Numbered from the stretch's first letter, positions 16,835 through 25,579 are shown. The stretch is DNA of 59,999 bases from Planctomycetales bacterium (GCA_030612725.1 JAUWNJ010000018.1:1-59999), one strand, 5' to 3'. Translations and numbers: made by a program. The notes: generated by a model from the sequence alone, not told the origin.

Positions 16835-17511
16835 GACGCACGTCTTCCAGGACGAAGTTGCCGGCGACAATATGTCTTTGTCTCGTCGGCGCTCTTACAG
16901 CAGGCTGTGCTCCACCACCGCAAACCGAAACACCCGCAACCCTGCTTAGCCAATGCCGGCGCGAAAACGAAAAACTCAAAACCGGCATCCAGGATATGCA
17001 AATGGAACTGCTGGCCAGGCAGAAGCAAATCCAGACCCTCCAGGGCCTCGGCGAGAAGCGGCTGGGGTTGCTGTTTTGCGTTACCGACATAAAACTCGGA
17101 AAATACACTGCCGGCGTGGACCTCGACGATAGGCCGGGCCATGACGGTGTCCGCGTCTATCTGACGCCCATCGACGCCGACGGACACGCGATCAAAGCCG
17201 CCGGCGCAGTGAAAATCCAACTGTTCGACCTCGCAGCCAAGACCGGCGAAAACCTCGTATCCGCCTGCGATTTCCCCGTCGATAAAATCGCCGAGCGATG
17301 GTCAGCCGGCTTTATGACATATCACTACCGCTTCGAATGCCGCTGGAAAACCCCGCCCAAACACGACGAAATAACCGTCCGCGTCGAATTCACCGACTAC
17401 CTCACCGGAAAAACCTTCACTGCCCAAAAAGTCTGCAAAATCCGCCTCCCAGCCTCATCACCGGCAACATCTACCGCCCCAGCCACTCGGCTGGCGAAGC
17501 GGAAAAACTAA
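16831..17511 (+). CDS. Predicted lipoprotein with short coiled coil
   Basis: About 226 aa from the ATG that overlaps the clpP stop codon (ATGA). A signal peptide ends in a lipobox (VGALTAGC). A heptad-like helix follows (about 40-70, [20 protein letters not shown]), then a beta-rich domain with [19 protein letters not shown] and [16 protein letters not shown]. The phrase around [11 protein letters not shown] resembles DAYGDTNKAFG in the lipoprotein at 22984-23508, so the two may share a domain. Function unknown. Coupling to clpP2 is notable, because ClpP is cytosolic and a lipoprotein is not. Confidence 0.75.
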   Translation: MRRTSSRTKLPATICLCLVGALTAGCAPPPQTETPATLLSQCRRENEKLKTGIQDMQMELLARQKQIQTLQGLGEKRLGLLFCVTDIKLGKYTAGVDLDDRPGHDGVRVYLTPIDADGHAIKAAGAVKIQLFDLAAKTGENLVSACDFPVDKIAERWSAGFMTYHYRFECRWKTPPKHDEITVRVEFTDYLTGKTFTAQKVCKIRLPASSPATSTAPATRLAKRKN

Positions 17512-17544
17512 AAACGAGTTGTCCTATTCGGGGACAAAGCCGAC

Positions 17545-17865
17545 ATGAGCGAAAAGATAAATGCGATACTGACCGACCTTCACCGCCGGTTTGAAAAACT
17601 CTACGGCGACCGGCTGGTGAAGATGGTGCTCTACGGCTCACAGGCGCGGGGCGACGCCGAGGAAGGCTCCGATATAGACGTGCTGGTGGTGCTGAAAGGT
17701 CCGGTGTCGCCCGGCGTCGAAATCGACAGAACGATAGACGACGTAGCCGAATTATCGCTCGAAAACAATGAGGTAATCTGCTGCGTCTTCATGGACGAGG
17801 AGCGGTTCACTTCCCGAAACGGCCCGTTTCTACGAAACATCCGCAGGGAAGGAGTTGCGGTATGA
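17545..17865 (+). CDS. Minimal nucleotidyltransferase (MNT-type antitoxin)
   Basis: A 106-aa protein with the pol-beta-type signature GSQARGDAEEGSDIDVLVV (GSxxRG then DxD). Such MNT proteins pair with HEPN RNases as toxin-antitoxin modules and can modify the toxin with nucleotides. The expected partner begins at once downstream in an ATGA overlap but is reduced to a stub, so this antitoxin is orphaned. Confidence 0.85.
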   Translation: MSEKINAILTDLHRRFEKLYGDRLVKMVLYGSQARGDAEEGSDIDVLVVLKGPVSPGVEIDRTIDDVAELSLENNEVICCVFMDEERFTSRNGPFLRNIRREGVAV

Positions 17866-17966
17866 CCGAAGACCAGTGGGAATTATTGGAAACTGCGCGA
17901 AAGAACCCCGATTATCGGTGGAGCCTCGGAAGATTGCCTGTCTTGCGCAAACGTATAAGCTCCTGA
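17862..17966 (+). pseudogene. Truncated HEPN toxin stub
   Basis: ATG overlaps the MNT stop codon. The first residues, MTEDQWELLETARKN, look like the start of an MNT-associated HEPN protein. From about residue 16 the frame runs antisense through the 3' end of the TIR gene and stops after 34 codons. The HEPN fold normally needs over 100 residues and an Rx4-6H motif, neither present. The breakpoint is at about 17900-17911, right where the TIR cassette ends. Confidence 0.6.
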
Positions 17967-18508
17967 ACAAGTTGTTCCCCGGAAACTTTTTTATCGCAGC
18001 GCACATCGAAATCGCGTGCCAACTTATCTATCGATGCTGGATCCTTCAATAGTCGGTCAGTTGGAATAGCCATCTCCACATAAATATCGCGAAGAATCGA
18101 CAGTTCGCTTTTGGATAGCATTGTAAGCCCGCGCTTTATGGACAGCGCGACATTGCCCACTAGAGAAATCGGATAGACTGAGGCCTCGGCAAGGTAACTT
18201 GGCAACACGAGATTCTTCCCAGTGTAAACGATGTAAATCGGCTTATGCCAAGCCATGGCCGCGCCTATTTCGGCAGCAGTTGTCGAGCTTGGCGCTTCGT
18301 CGGAAGAGATGATTACTACCAATGCCGCACTTTCTGCTAGCGCACGCCATAGCGTGCTTTTGATGTTATTAGTAACATCCATTTCATCTATGCCAAACAC
18401 GCTTAATTCGGCCTGCTCAAAAGCACACCTAGCTATATCGGCGACGGCGTGTTCCTTCATGGAATATGAAAGGAAAACATCATATATAGGAGTTTGCTTA
18501 CTCATCAT
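17912..18508 (-). CDS. TIR-domain protein with helical C-terminal extension
   Basis: A 198-aa protein. It opens with YDVFLSYSMKEHAVADIA, the beta-A strand and first helix of a TIR domain. A Glu in the expected helix (TTAAEIGAAMAWHKP, about 78-92) matches the NADase Glu position. Residues about 125-198 form a helical tail (LSILRDIYVEMAIPTDRLL) not seen in the neighbouring TIR protein. It starts in an ATGA overlap with that gene. A role in NAD-based antiviral signalling or cell death is inferred from the family. Confidence 0.78.
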   Translation of the reverse strand: MMSKQTPIYDVFLSYSMKEHAVADIARCAFEQAELSVFGIDEMDVTNNIKSTLWRALAESAALVVIISSDEAPSSTTAAEIGAAMAWHKPIYIVYTGKNLVLPSYLAEASVYPISLVGNVALSIKRGLTMLSKSELSILRDIYVEMAIPTDRLLKDPASIDKLARDFDVRCDKKVSGEQLVQELIRLRKTGNLPRLHR

Positions 18509-18939
18509 CTTCCCCTGTTAACACGCCGTTTCAGTTCTACAAAATAATCATCAACATCGTTTATCAAAATGGCTTTCTTTGAGCTGATGATGTCGGGGAT
18601 GTTATCCACCTCCACATGGCACAATACTGCAACAATCCTGGCTTTTTGCCTCCTGCCCCATGCAGCACCAACCTCCAGAAGCACCCAAGGGCGATTGAGT
18701 GATTTGGGGCTAAAAATTACTAACATCTCGTCCGACTTTACGATCTGCCGTCGAATCTCATCGGGTATATCATCACCTCCATTGATGTCCCGATCGTCAC
18801 GAAATGCTTTCGCGCCCGTTTCTTCGATCTTCTCACACAACATTCTTGCAATCCATTTATCCGCCGTTGCATGACTCACAAACACGAGATAATTGTTCGC
18901 AGCATACTTCTTCGATTTAGATTGGATTGTTTTGGGCAT
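18505..18939 (-). CDS. TIR-domain protein (first gene of the pair)
   Basis: A 144-aa stand-alone TIR domain: YLVFVSHATADKWIARMLCEKIEE near the start, RDDRDINGGDDIPDEIRR for the BB-loop region, FSPKSLNRPWVLLEVGAAW with the candidate catalytic Glu, then VAVLCHVEVDNIPDI. It resembles bacterial TIR enzymes that cleave or cyclise NAD. Its stop codon overlaps the next TIR start, so both should be made together. No ThsA-like or other recognisable effector gene flanks the pair. Composition is more AT-rich than tig-clpP. Confidence 0.85.
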   Translation of the reverse strand: MPKTIQSKSKKYAANNYLVFVSHATADKWIARMLCEKIEETGAKAFRDDRDINGGDDIPDEIRRQIVKSDEMLVIFSPKSLNRPWVLLEVGAAWGRRQKARIVAVLCHVEVDNIPDIISSKKAILINDVDDYFVELKRRVNRGR

Positions 18940-19089
18940 TCTCGCTATCCGATAGGCAAGTATATCATCGCAAACAGAGGGGCACTAGGAAACACTATTG
19001 GGATACCCTAATAAATGTGACCAAAAGTATCCCACAAGTTAGCCCCAGAATCGACGTGCTGTTTACACAAGATTCTAAAAAAGTTCTGA

Positions 19090-20127
19090 TTATAGTGGTC
19101 GGACCGCCTTTTTAGCCGGTTCATCGGCAAGTGTCCTGACCTTAGGCAATTTAGCTGCCTTCCTCAAACGCTCAAGCCGATTCCATACCTCTTCAACAGA
19201 ATAGGCGTATGCGTATCCTGTTTCCTCAATCCGCCAATTGAATTTACGGACAAAAATTTCCAACAGCGAAATGTTTTTGTGCAACACGTCTGTCGGCACT
19301 CTAGTTTCGGCGTATAAGACCTGCAATTCGCAAATATGCTCACTAGGCCAACGTTTACGCTCCCCTTCGACGTCACCCAGCGGGCGTACACCGGCGAGTC
19401 GCTTTCGGATATTCCGAGTATAGGCTTTAGATAGCTCTATCCCCACATACTTACGATCTGTCTTCTTTGCAACAGTTAGGGTTGTCCCGCTTCCAGCAAA
19501 AGGATCCAAGACCGTATGTCCTGGGTCCGTGCATGTGCGAATTATGCGTGCAAGGATTGATTCGGGCATCTGGCAACCGTGCCACCCCTCCCTCTCTCCA
19601 AACGTTCCACACAACCTAGGGAATTCCGACCATACATCATCGGGAACCTTTCCGTCCTCGTTCGCGCGTTTGTCTTTATATGGCCACTGGCGATCAGAAA
19701 GAATTCTGACCGCTTTATCCCTGAACGTAAAATTTTTCGGGTCTTTGACCCAATAGAACAGGTGCGTGTGGCTTCGGGCGAATTTTCGTTTGGTGGCCTG
19801 GCCAAAGGTGTAATGCCAGATAACCCAGTTCCGCAGGTGCAGGCCAAGGCTGTTGCCTATGATGCGGACCTCTGCTGCGTATTCATCCCCGATGGCAATC
19901 CAGAAAGAACCTTCCGGCTTGAGGGCTTTTTCAGTGCAGGCCTGCATCCAATCGTGCGTCCACTGGTAGTATTCGTCGTACTCTTTGCGGTCTTTGTAGA
20001 TGTCGTATTTATAGCCGATATTAAACGGCGGGTCGGCGAAGATGAGGTCCGCAATCGGCTCGTCGAGGTCCGACAGGATTTTGATGCAGTCGCCTGCGAT
20101 TATTCGGTTGGGTGTGATTTTCTTCAT
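19090..20127 (-). CDS. Site-specific DNA methyltransferase (beta class, orphan)
   Basis: About 345 aa from ATG 20127 (MKKITPNRIIAGDC), preceded by an aggaa site. Motif IV, FADPPFNIGY (about 31-40), comes before motif I, LDPFAGSGTTL (about 210-220), the beta-class order of N4-cytosine or N6-adenine amino-methyltransferases. An extension of about 90 residues follows with a Trp/Arg-rich helical tail. No restriction endonuclease is adjacent, so it may be regulatory or a defence remnant. The overlapping frame upstream (to 20187) covers the end of the antiporter gene and is rejected as coding. Confidence 0.9.
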   Translation of the reverse strand: MKKITPNRIIAGDCIKILSDLDEPIADLIFADPPFNIGYKYDIYKDRKEYDEYYQWTHDWMQACTEKALKPEGSFWIAIGDEYAAEVRIIGNSLGLHLRNWVIWHYTFGQATKRKFARSHTHLFYWVKDPKNFTFRDKAVRILSDRQWPYKDKRANEDGKVPDDVWSEFPRLCGTFGEREGWHGCQMPESILARIIRTCTDPGHTVLDPFAGSGTTLTVAKKTDRKYVGIELSKAYTRNIRKRLAGVRPLGDVEGERKRWPSEHICELQVLYAETRVPTDVLHKNISLLEIFVRKFNWRIEETGYAYAYSVEEVWNRLERLRKAAKLPKVRTLADEPAKKAVRPL

Positions 20128-20149
20128 AGGTATTCCTGGCAACTGATCA

Positions 20150-21112
20150 CTAACGCCTGTGCAGCAGGTATCCGACATAGGCCACATACCCCATAATCAG
20201 CAGAACGGCTTCCCAACGGTCCAGCTTGCGTTTTTTTCCGGTGAACATCGTCAGAAACAGAACGACGGTGGCGGCTATCAATGCCAGCGAATCGACGTTG
20301 AATGACGATGAATAAGCGACCGGATAAACCAGGCCGCTGACTCCAAGGACCATCAGCAGGTTCAAGATGCACGAGCCAACGACAGTTCCGACGGCGATGT
20401 CGCACCGCTTCCTGTAGGCGGCAATGGCCGAGGTCGCCAGTTCCGGCAGCGACGTTCCGCCGGCGATAATCGTGCACGCTATCAACTTCTTGCTGACGCC
20501 TAACTGCGTAGCAATATCAACAGCCCCGTTCACCGTAAAACGCCCCCCGAAGAACAATGCCGCCAATCCGCCGACTATCATCAGCGCTGATGCCCAATAG
20601 GAGTAGGTTGCGACATCATATTGGTCCGCTAGCTCAATCTTGGAAATCCCAAACGTGTATATCAGAAAGATCGCCAGGAAACCGAGCAAAACCAGCCCGT
20701 CGGTACGGGAGAGCAGATTGGCGGCATCCGCGCCTCCCCAGGAATCGTTCACCAGAAGGAACACCACAAGCGTCGCAAGGAGCAAAAACGGAATCTCTTT
20801 CCAAACGGTGTTCTTCTGAACGCTCAACGGGTAAATCAGCCCGGCAACTCCGAGTATCAGCAGCATATTGGCCATATTGCTGCCGATGACGTCTCCAAAA
20901 ACGATCTCGTGTTGTCCGTCACCGGCTGCAAATGTGCTGATTACCAATTCAGGCGCAGACGTTCCGAATGCGACCACCGTCAGGGCGATTGCGATTTCAG
21001 AAATCGACATCTTCTTCGCAAGCGACGACGCCCCCCTTACCATCGCTTCAGCGCCGACGACGAGCAGAACCAACCCCGCGACGATAATCACTATTGGCAA
21101 CAGCAGGCTCAT
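20150..21112 (-). CDS. Calcium/sodium antiporter (CaCA family)
   Basis: A 320-aa inner-membrane transporter with about ten predicted helices in two inverted halves. The alpha-1 motif is VVAFGTSAPELVIS with GDVIGSNMAN; the alpha-2 motif is AGGTSLPELATS with GTVVGSCILN. The second half has Cys where the family usually has Asn (VGSNxxN), which may change ion coordination. It resembles YrbG-type exchangers. It ends 22 nt before the methyltransferase start on the same strand. Confidence 0.9.
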   Translation of the reverse strand: MSLLLPIVIIVAGLVLLVVGAEAMVRGASSLAKKMSISEIAIALTVVAFGTSAPELVISTFAAGDGQHEIVFGDVIGSNMANMLLILGVAGLIYPLSVQKNTVWKEIPFLLLATLVVFLLVNDSWGGADAANLLSRTDGLVLLGFLAIFLIYTFGISKIELADQYDVATYSYWASALMIVGGLAALFFGGRFTVNGAVDIATQLGVSKKLIACTIIAGGTSLPELATSAIAAYRKRCDIAVGTVVGSCILNLLMVLGVSGLVYPVAYSSSFNVDSLALIAATVVLFLTMFTGKKRKLDRWEAVLLIMGYVAYVGYLLHRR

Positions 21113-21346
21113 CAGCAGTCTTTCTTCATTTCCGTGAGTATCATGGTTGTAAGATTATTCAGCCTCGACGCACCAAAGGCAAGCGAAGAGTAGCAAAATC
21201 AGTTCCCGCACAGCCCCAATGGTGTCGGCGGCGGGCTTGACATAACTTACCCACAAGGTTAAAAGTCCGTCCTGTGCAGGAAACCCGGACCGGGCTTCGG
21301 CGATCTCAGTCGAGCCGCGACAGCCATCCTTTGAAAGGAACCGACA

Positions 21347-22726
21347 ATGCCGGAATCACCGTTTCCGCTCAGGTATCTATGGACGTGGGATCACTGCACC
21401 AACTGGGTGCTGGACGATCCAGGGCTGGTTAACTTCGGCTGGGACAATCGCTACCTGAAAAGGACAGAGACTTTCATCAAGGACTATCGGCGGTTGATCG
21501 ACCACTGCCGGGCGCTCGGGATCAACGGTATTGTAATCTGGGGCTTCCTGCGAGCGGACCACGGAGGAATCGACGCGGCAAAGGAGATTGTCGATTACGC
21601 GAACGAGCGTGGCGTCGGTATTTTCCCCGGCGTCGGCACGGGCAGTTACGGGGGCTTCTTCTATGAAGGCGAGCATCCGTATAACGCTTCCACCTGGCTG
21701 AAACTTCATCCCGAACTGCGTACCTTGAACACGGACGGGGCTTTGGACGCCGACGGCGGGAAACCGATGGAACATTTTTGTCCGGCGAAACCGGAGAACA
21801 TCAAGTGGCTCAAGGAGGGAATCCGCTGGCTTTTCGACACTTTCGACATTGCCGGGGTCAATCTTGAAAACGGCGACCTTTCCGTCAGCCACACCCCCGA
21901 AGCAAAGGCAGCACGGGCAGCCCTCCAGAGCGACGAACCGGACGCATACAAGGATCAGTTGCTCTCGTATCAGCCGGTGTTGGAAGAAATCCGGGAACTA
22001 CTCGATGAAAAGATGATTACCTATGCGACGTACACGGGGTTTCTACCGAAAAAGGCGAAATTGGAAGGCCAGGGGGCTGCGATGTCGTCCGAATGTCCCC
22101 TCTTCGCCACGCGCCTGCCGGAAAAGTCCATAGCGCAGTGGACGATAACTGAAATGCTCAGGAAGGACCCCCTGCCGCTGTCGGCCTGGCTGGACGAAGG
22201 TGAACCGGACGAGGTTTATGACAACCCCAATTGGCCTCGAGACCTCCGCCCGCCGACGAAACGCTCGGCGGGTCTCGTGCACCAGGGAAGCGAGTGCTGG
22301 CATGACACGAGGTATGACGTGGCGGTCCCGTATATCAAAGAGGCCTGCCTGCGCGCCTGCCGCGCCGGCCTGGAGGGAATGTGCATTGTCGGCGAAGTTA
22401 CGTCGCGGCACATACCGTGCGCCCTGAACTATCTGGCCTTTTCCCATTTTACTCGTTTTCCAGCCGACTCCTTGCGCGCCTTCGGCCAAAAGACGCTGGC
22501 CGGTGAGGTCGGAGACGAAGACCGCGCCGTTCGTTTCGTCGAGATTCTCGCTGGCGCGTACGACGGACTCGTCAGCGACAAGGACCGACACGACGCCGCT
22601 CTTCTGGCGAAGCAGGCCCACCGGGACATCGCCAACGGACGGAACGTTGAGCAGTCTCGCTACTGGTTGTGGCTTGAGGCAATGGCGACCGGACGGACGG
22701 AGCGGTTCACGAGCAGTTTCTTTTGA
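21347..22726 (+). CDS. Uncharacterised TIM-barrel-like protein
   Basis: A 459-aa soluble protein without signal peptide, rich in Trp and acidic residues. Patterns such as GINGIVIWGFLRADHGG, GVGIFPGVGTGSYGGFF, IAGVNLENGD and WLDEGEPDEVYDN at strand ends look like the active-site face of a glycoside-hydrolase-type barrel, but I do not recognise the family. Candidate acid residues are in NLENGD (about 186-191) and WLDEGEPDE. The gene stands alone, divergent from the antiporter, with a TTGACA at 21237-21242 as possible -35. Confidence 0.65.
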   Translation: MPESPFPLRYLWTWDHCTNWVLDDPGLVNFGWDNRYLKRTETFIKDYRRLIDHCRALGINGIVIWGFLRADHGGIDAAKEIVDYANERGVGIFPGVGTGSYGGFFYEGEHPYNASTWLKLHPELRTLNTDGALDADGGKPMEHFCPAKPENIKWLKEGIRWLFDTFDIAGVNLENGDLSVSHTPEAKAARAALQSDEPDAYKDQLLSYQPVLEEIRELLDEKMITYATYTGFLPKKAKLEGQGAAMSSECPLFATRLPEKSIAQWTITEMLRKDPLPLSAWLDEGEPDEVYDNPNWPRDLRPPTKRSAGLVHQGSECWHDTRYDVAVPYIKEACLRACRAGLEGMCIVGEVTSRHIPCALNYLAFSHFTRFPADSLRAFGQKTLAGEVGDEDRAVRFVEILAGAYDGLVSDKDRHDAALLAKQAHRDIANGRNVEQSRYWLWLEAMATGRTERFTSSFF

Positions 22727-22794
22727 TATCAACGTGGATTAATTATTACGCTCGGTATAAGAAAATATTGAATACTCTCTTTTCCCAAAATTTC

Positions 22795-22822
22795 TTGACT
22801 GTCCGCCTTGCTTGGTTATTAT
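22795..22822 (+). promoter_or_regulatory. Promoter of tRNA-Gly
   Basis: TTGACT (22795-22800), 16-nt spacer, TATTAT (22817-22822), with the predicted start a few bases upstream of the mature tRNA 5' end. Confidence 0.7.
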
Positions 22823-22835
22823 TAACTTTAACTTT

Positions 22836-22907
<72 letters not shown>

Positions 22908-22983
22908 GTGTTAGTAGCCGGTAGCCGGTAGTCAGTAGCCGGGAAAAACCGGCTACCGGCTACTGACTATCGGCTACTACACT
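22908..22983. repeat. Inverted repeat of tagccgg words after tRNA-Gly
   Basis: A left half made of repeated agtagccgg/gtagccgg words faces a right half of ccggctaccggctac words around aaaaa. It fills the whole gap between tRNA-Gly and the next lipoprotein gene. It could terminate or help process the tRNA transcript; no T-run follows. Confidence 0.75.
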
Positions 22984-23508
22984 ATGAATATCAGAAGCGT
23001 CTTATCTGTTTTCGTGTTGACCCTTTCGTCCGTCCTGATTGGCGGGTGTGGGATGTTCTTTCCCAAACCCGGAGCGCAGCCGCCGGCTGCTGAAGTCGTT
23101 CCCGAACCGATCAACACGCTGCTTCCGACGCAGATTCGCATCCATCCGTTCACCGGATTGAGAGCATTTTCGGACAAAGGCGACATCAAAGGACTCGACG
23201 TCCGAATCGAAGCCATCGACGCTTACGGCGACACAAACAAAGCCTTCGGCCTGTTCCGGTTCGAGTTGTACCAGTTCATACCAAACAGCCCGGACCCGAA
23301 AGGCCCTCGCCTAGCCGTCTGGAACGTCAATATAGAAGATTTCAAGACCAACCGCCGACACTGGAACAGCATCGCACGAACGTACCAGTTCAAACTCGCA
23401 TGGAACCGCCCCATCCCCGTCGGACAGAAATTCGTCCTGATAACAATCTTCCAGAGCCGATTCACCGAAAGACTTTTCGCCGAACTAACGTTCGTCTCAG
23501 AACGGTAA
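22984..23508 (+). CDS. Predicted lipoprotein, unknown function
   Basis: A 174-aa protein with a signal peptide and lipobox (VLIGGC), then a Pro-rich linker and a beta-rich domain. IRIHPFTGLRAF and GLDVRIEAIDAYGDTNKAFG resemble the domain of the lipoprotein at 16831-17511. The end (TIFQSRFTERLFAELTFVSE) looks like a closing strand pair. Convergent with the PH-domain gene, whose 3' end lies 17 nt away across a caattgccaattggcaa dyad. Confidence 0.72.
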   Translation: MNIRSVLSVFVLTLSSVLIGGCGMFFPKPGAQPPAAEVVPEPINTLLPTQIRIHPFTGLRAFSDKGDIKGLDVRIEAIDAYGDTNKAFGLFRFELYQFIPNSPDPKGPRLAVWNVNIEDFKTNRRHWNSIARTYQFKLAWNRPIPVGQKFVLITIFQSRFTERLFAELTFVSER

Positions 23509-23525
23509 CAATTGCCAATTGGCAA

Positions 23526-24062
23526 TCAGTTAGCGCGTTCGATGGTCTTCATAACAATCTCGTGCACCTCATCCGGCTTGGCGATAGTGTTCCATGCAAC
23601 GGCTGGTGTATTTTGAGAATCTGTAATGCAGTAGATGCTTGCGACGCCGACGAGTCGTTCCGCCACGCCCGCCGCCGACACTGCCCGGCTGACATCACAA
23701 AGCGCCGCTGCGGTTACCCGGACGTGAATAAGCCCGCGAACAGTTACGATTCGACGATCCGTCAGAACGTAAGTCCTCCCCATCCACTGCCAGCACGCAG
23801 CCGTTACACGCCCCAGCACCCCAACGGCACAAATAAACCCGATAGTCTCAACGGGCGTCCCGCTGCGATAGATGTCCGCGACATACGCGAGAGCCACAAC
23901 GATACCGGCTGGAACCAGCCAGGGTAGCGAGGCCAGCAGGACGAACCACCCGCTCGGCTTGATTGCAAGTATGATAATCTCACCGCCGCTCAAAAGGTCG
24001 GCGGGAACGAGCAGGGCTGCAATGTCCGCCCGCTGCGATGTTGGTTCGGCAGAAGGAGTCAT
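23526..24062 (-). CDS. Membrane protein with bacterial PH domain
   Basis: About 178 aa. Two hydrophobic helices (about 40-62 and 72-92) are followed by TYVLTDRRIVTVRGLI, the hallmark of DUF304/bPH2 domains, and a C-terminal helix with DEVHEIVMKTIE. Such proteins are small inner-membrane proteins of poorly known role. ATG 24062 is used; the longer frame begins with TTG. It is divergent from the rhomboid gene. Confidence 0.75.
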   Translation of the reverse strand: MTPSAEPTSQRADIAALLVPADLLSGGEIIILAIKPSGWFVLLASLPWLVPAGIVVALAYVADIYRSGTPVETIGFICAVGVLGRVTAACWQWMGRTYVLTDRRIVTVRGLIHVRVTAAALCDVSRAVSAAGVAERLVGVASIYCITDSQNTPAVAWNTIAKPDEVHEIVMKTIERAN

Positions 24063-24212
24063 AGGCAAAATTTTCGCACAAGTAATGACATGTATCCGTC
24101 GGCGGATATGCTAACACCTGACAACAAACGTTGCAACACGACGAAAGCCAACTGGCAAAGACATTTCGTAGCCGATATAATTGCTTCAGGATTGTAGAGG
24201 CTTGATAGTGAT

Positions 24213-25391
24213 ATGATTCCAATCGGAACCGACAGGCGGCTTAAGCATAGGCCATGGGTTAATTACGCGATAGTGGCTGCCAACATATTCGTTTTCATCG
24301 TCCTCCAGCAGACGCGGTCGGACACGCCGGGGGTGAGGGCTTACCTCCTCTGGCCTGACAAACCCGAGGTCTATCAATTCTTCTCGTGCATGTTCATGCA
24401 CGGCGACTGGATGCACCTCATAGGCAACATGATTTTTCTGTGGGTTTTCGGTAACGCCGTCAACGACTCTCTCGGAAACGTCGGATACCTTGCGTTTTAC
24501 CTGGCTGGCGGTGTCATCGCGGGCGTCGGGTACGTCCTGCTGTCCGGCGCCGCCCCGGTGCTGGGAGCGTCGGGCGCCATCTCGGCGGTTACCGGAGCAT
24601 TCCTGGTGCTCTTTCCCCGCGTACGCGTAACCGTGCTGCTCATCTTCTACATAATCATGCCGATCGAAATCTCCAGCCTGTTTTTCCTGCTGATGCAACT
24701 CGGATGGAATCTGTACGCTTCGCTCGGTCAAGCCGGCGGAGGCGTCGCGTACGCGGCGCACTCCAGCGGATACGCCTTCGGTATCATCGTCGCCGCCGGT
24801 TTCCTGGCGATAAAAGTTCTTCCGAGAGAGCCATACGACCTGCTGAGCCTGTTTCAGGCATGGCTTCGCAGACGCGGTTATAACCAGACAGTCTCCGACG
24901 GATACGACCCGTTTAGTCGGACTCCTTCCAGGAAGCAGGGTGAGGGGAGAAGGTGGGTCAATAGCAGATCCGTCTCGACCGGAACGCCCGAAGGACCGCC
25001 GGCTGAAGAACTGGAATTGCGGAAACAAATTTCCAGCGATCACGCCAGGCACGACTTCGCTACCGCTGCGGACGGATATGTCAAACTACTTGAAATAGCC
25101 GACGACGCCCTCCTTCCTATGAACCAGCAACTGGACGTCGCCAATCATTTCATGTCCTCCCAACAGTACCCCCAAGCCGCCAACGCCTACGAACTTTTCA
25201 TCAAACATTACGGAAATTACGAATACATAGGCGACATCAAGTTGATGCTGGGACTGATCTATAGCCGATATTTACACCAGGACGAAAAGGCCGGAACGTA
25301 TCTGTCAGCGGCGGTTTCGGAACTGTTCGACAAGAGCAAAATCGAATTGGCCCGCAACGAATTGGACGAGGTCCGCAAACGACTCGGATAA
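24213..25391 (+). CDS. Rhomboid family intramembrane serine protease with helical-repeat tail
   Basis: A 392-aa protein. Six predicted membrane helices hold the rhomboid core: HGDWMHLIGNMIFLWVFGN, catalytic Ser in GASGAISAVTGAF (about 110-122) and His in AAHSSGYAFG (about 184-193). After about residue 220 a soluble tail of some 170 residues follows. Its last 100 or so residues look like TPR-type helices (LEIADDALLPMNQQLDVANH), absent from the second rhomboid at 47009-47875. Such tails often recruit substrates or partners. Substrate unknown. Confidence 0.85.
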   Translation: MIPIGTDRRLKHRPWVNYAIVAANIFVFIVLQQTRSDTPGVRAYLLWPDKPEVYQFFSCMFMHGDWMHLIGNMIFLWVFGNAVNDSLGNVGYLAFYLAGGVIAGVGYVLLSGAAPVLGASGAISAVTGAFLVLFPRVRVTVLLIFYIIMPIEISSLFFLLMQLGWNLYASLGQAGGGVAYAAHSSGYAFGIIVAAGFLAIKVLPREPYDLLSLFQAWLRRRGYNQTVSDGYDPFSRTPSRKQGEGRRWVNSRSVSTGTPEGPPAEELELRKQISSDHARHDFATAADGYVKLLEIADDALLPMNQQLDVANHFMSSQQYPQAANAYELFIKHYGNYEYIGDIKLMLGLIYSRYLHQDEKAGTYLSAAVSELFDKSKIELARNELDEVRKRLG

Positions 25392-25562
25392 AAGTCGCGA
25401 AATACGAATATCGAAGTAAGAAATACGAAACAAATTCAAAGTCCGAAATCTAAATGCTCAAAACATTTTAATCGAGACTCGCTGTTATTTTTTGTTTGTG
25501 AAATTTAAATTTCGGTCATTCGATATTATTTCGTATTTCGAGATTCGGATTTTGAGATTATT
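25392..25562. repeat. A/T-rich inverted repeat after the rhomboid gene
   Basis: The left words aaatacgaatatcgaagtaa and aaatacgaaac face right words cgatattatttcgtatttcg and gaaatttaaatttcgg, starting at the stop codon. It is visibly more AT-rich than the flanking genes. It is the largest of the 3' low-complexity dyads and leaves only 17 nt before the next gene. Confidence 0.7.
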
Positions 25563-25579
25563 TTCAAAACGGTGCATGG

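Noticed and set aside
17912-18939. Thoeris system
   Set aside because: Two TIR proteins are present, but no ThsA-like SIR2/SLOG effector is seen within the flanking genes.
19579-20196. 205-aa frame opposite the DNA methyltransferase
   Set aside because: Antisense shadow of a gene with clear DPPF and FAGSGTT motifs.
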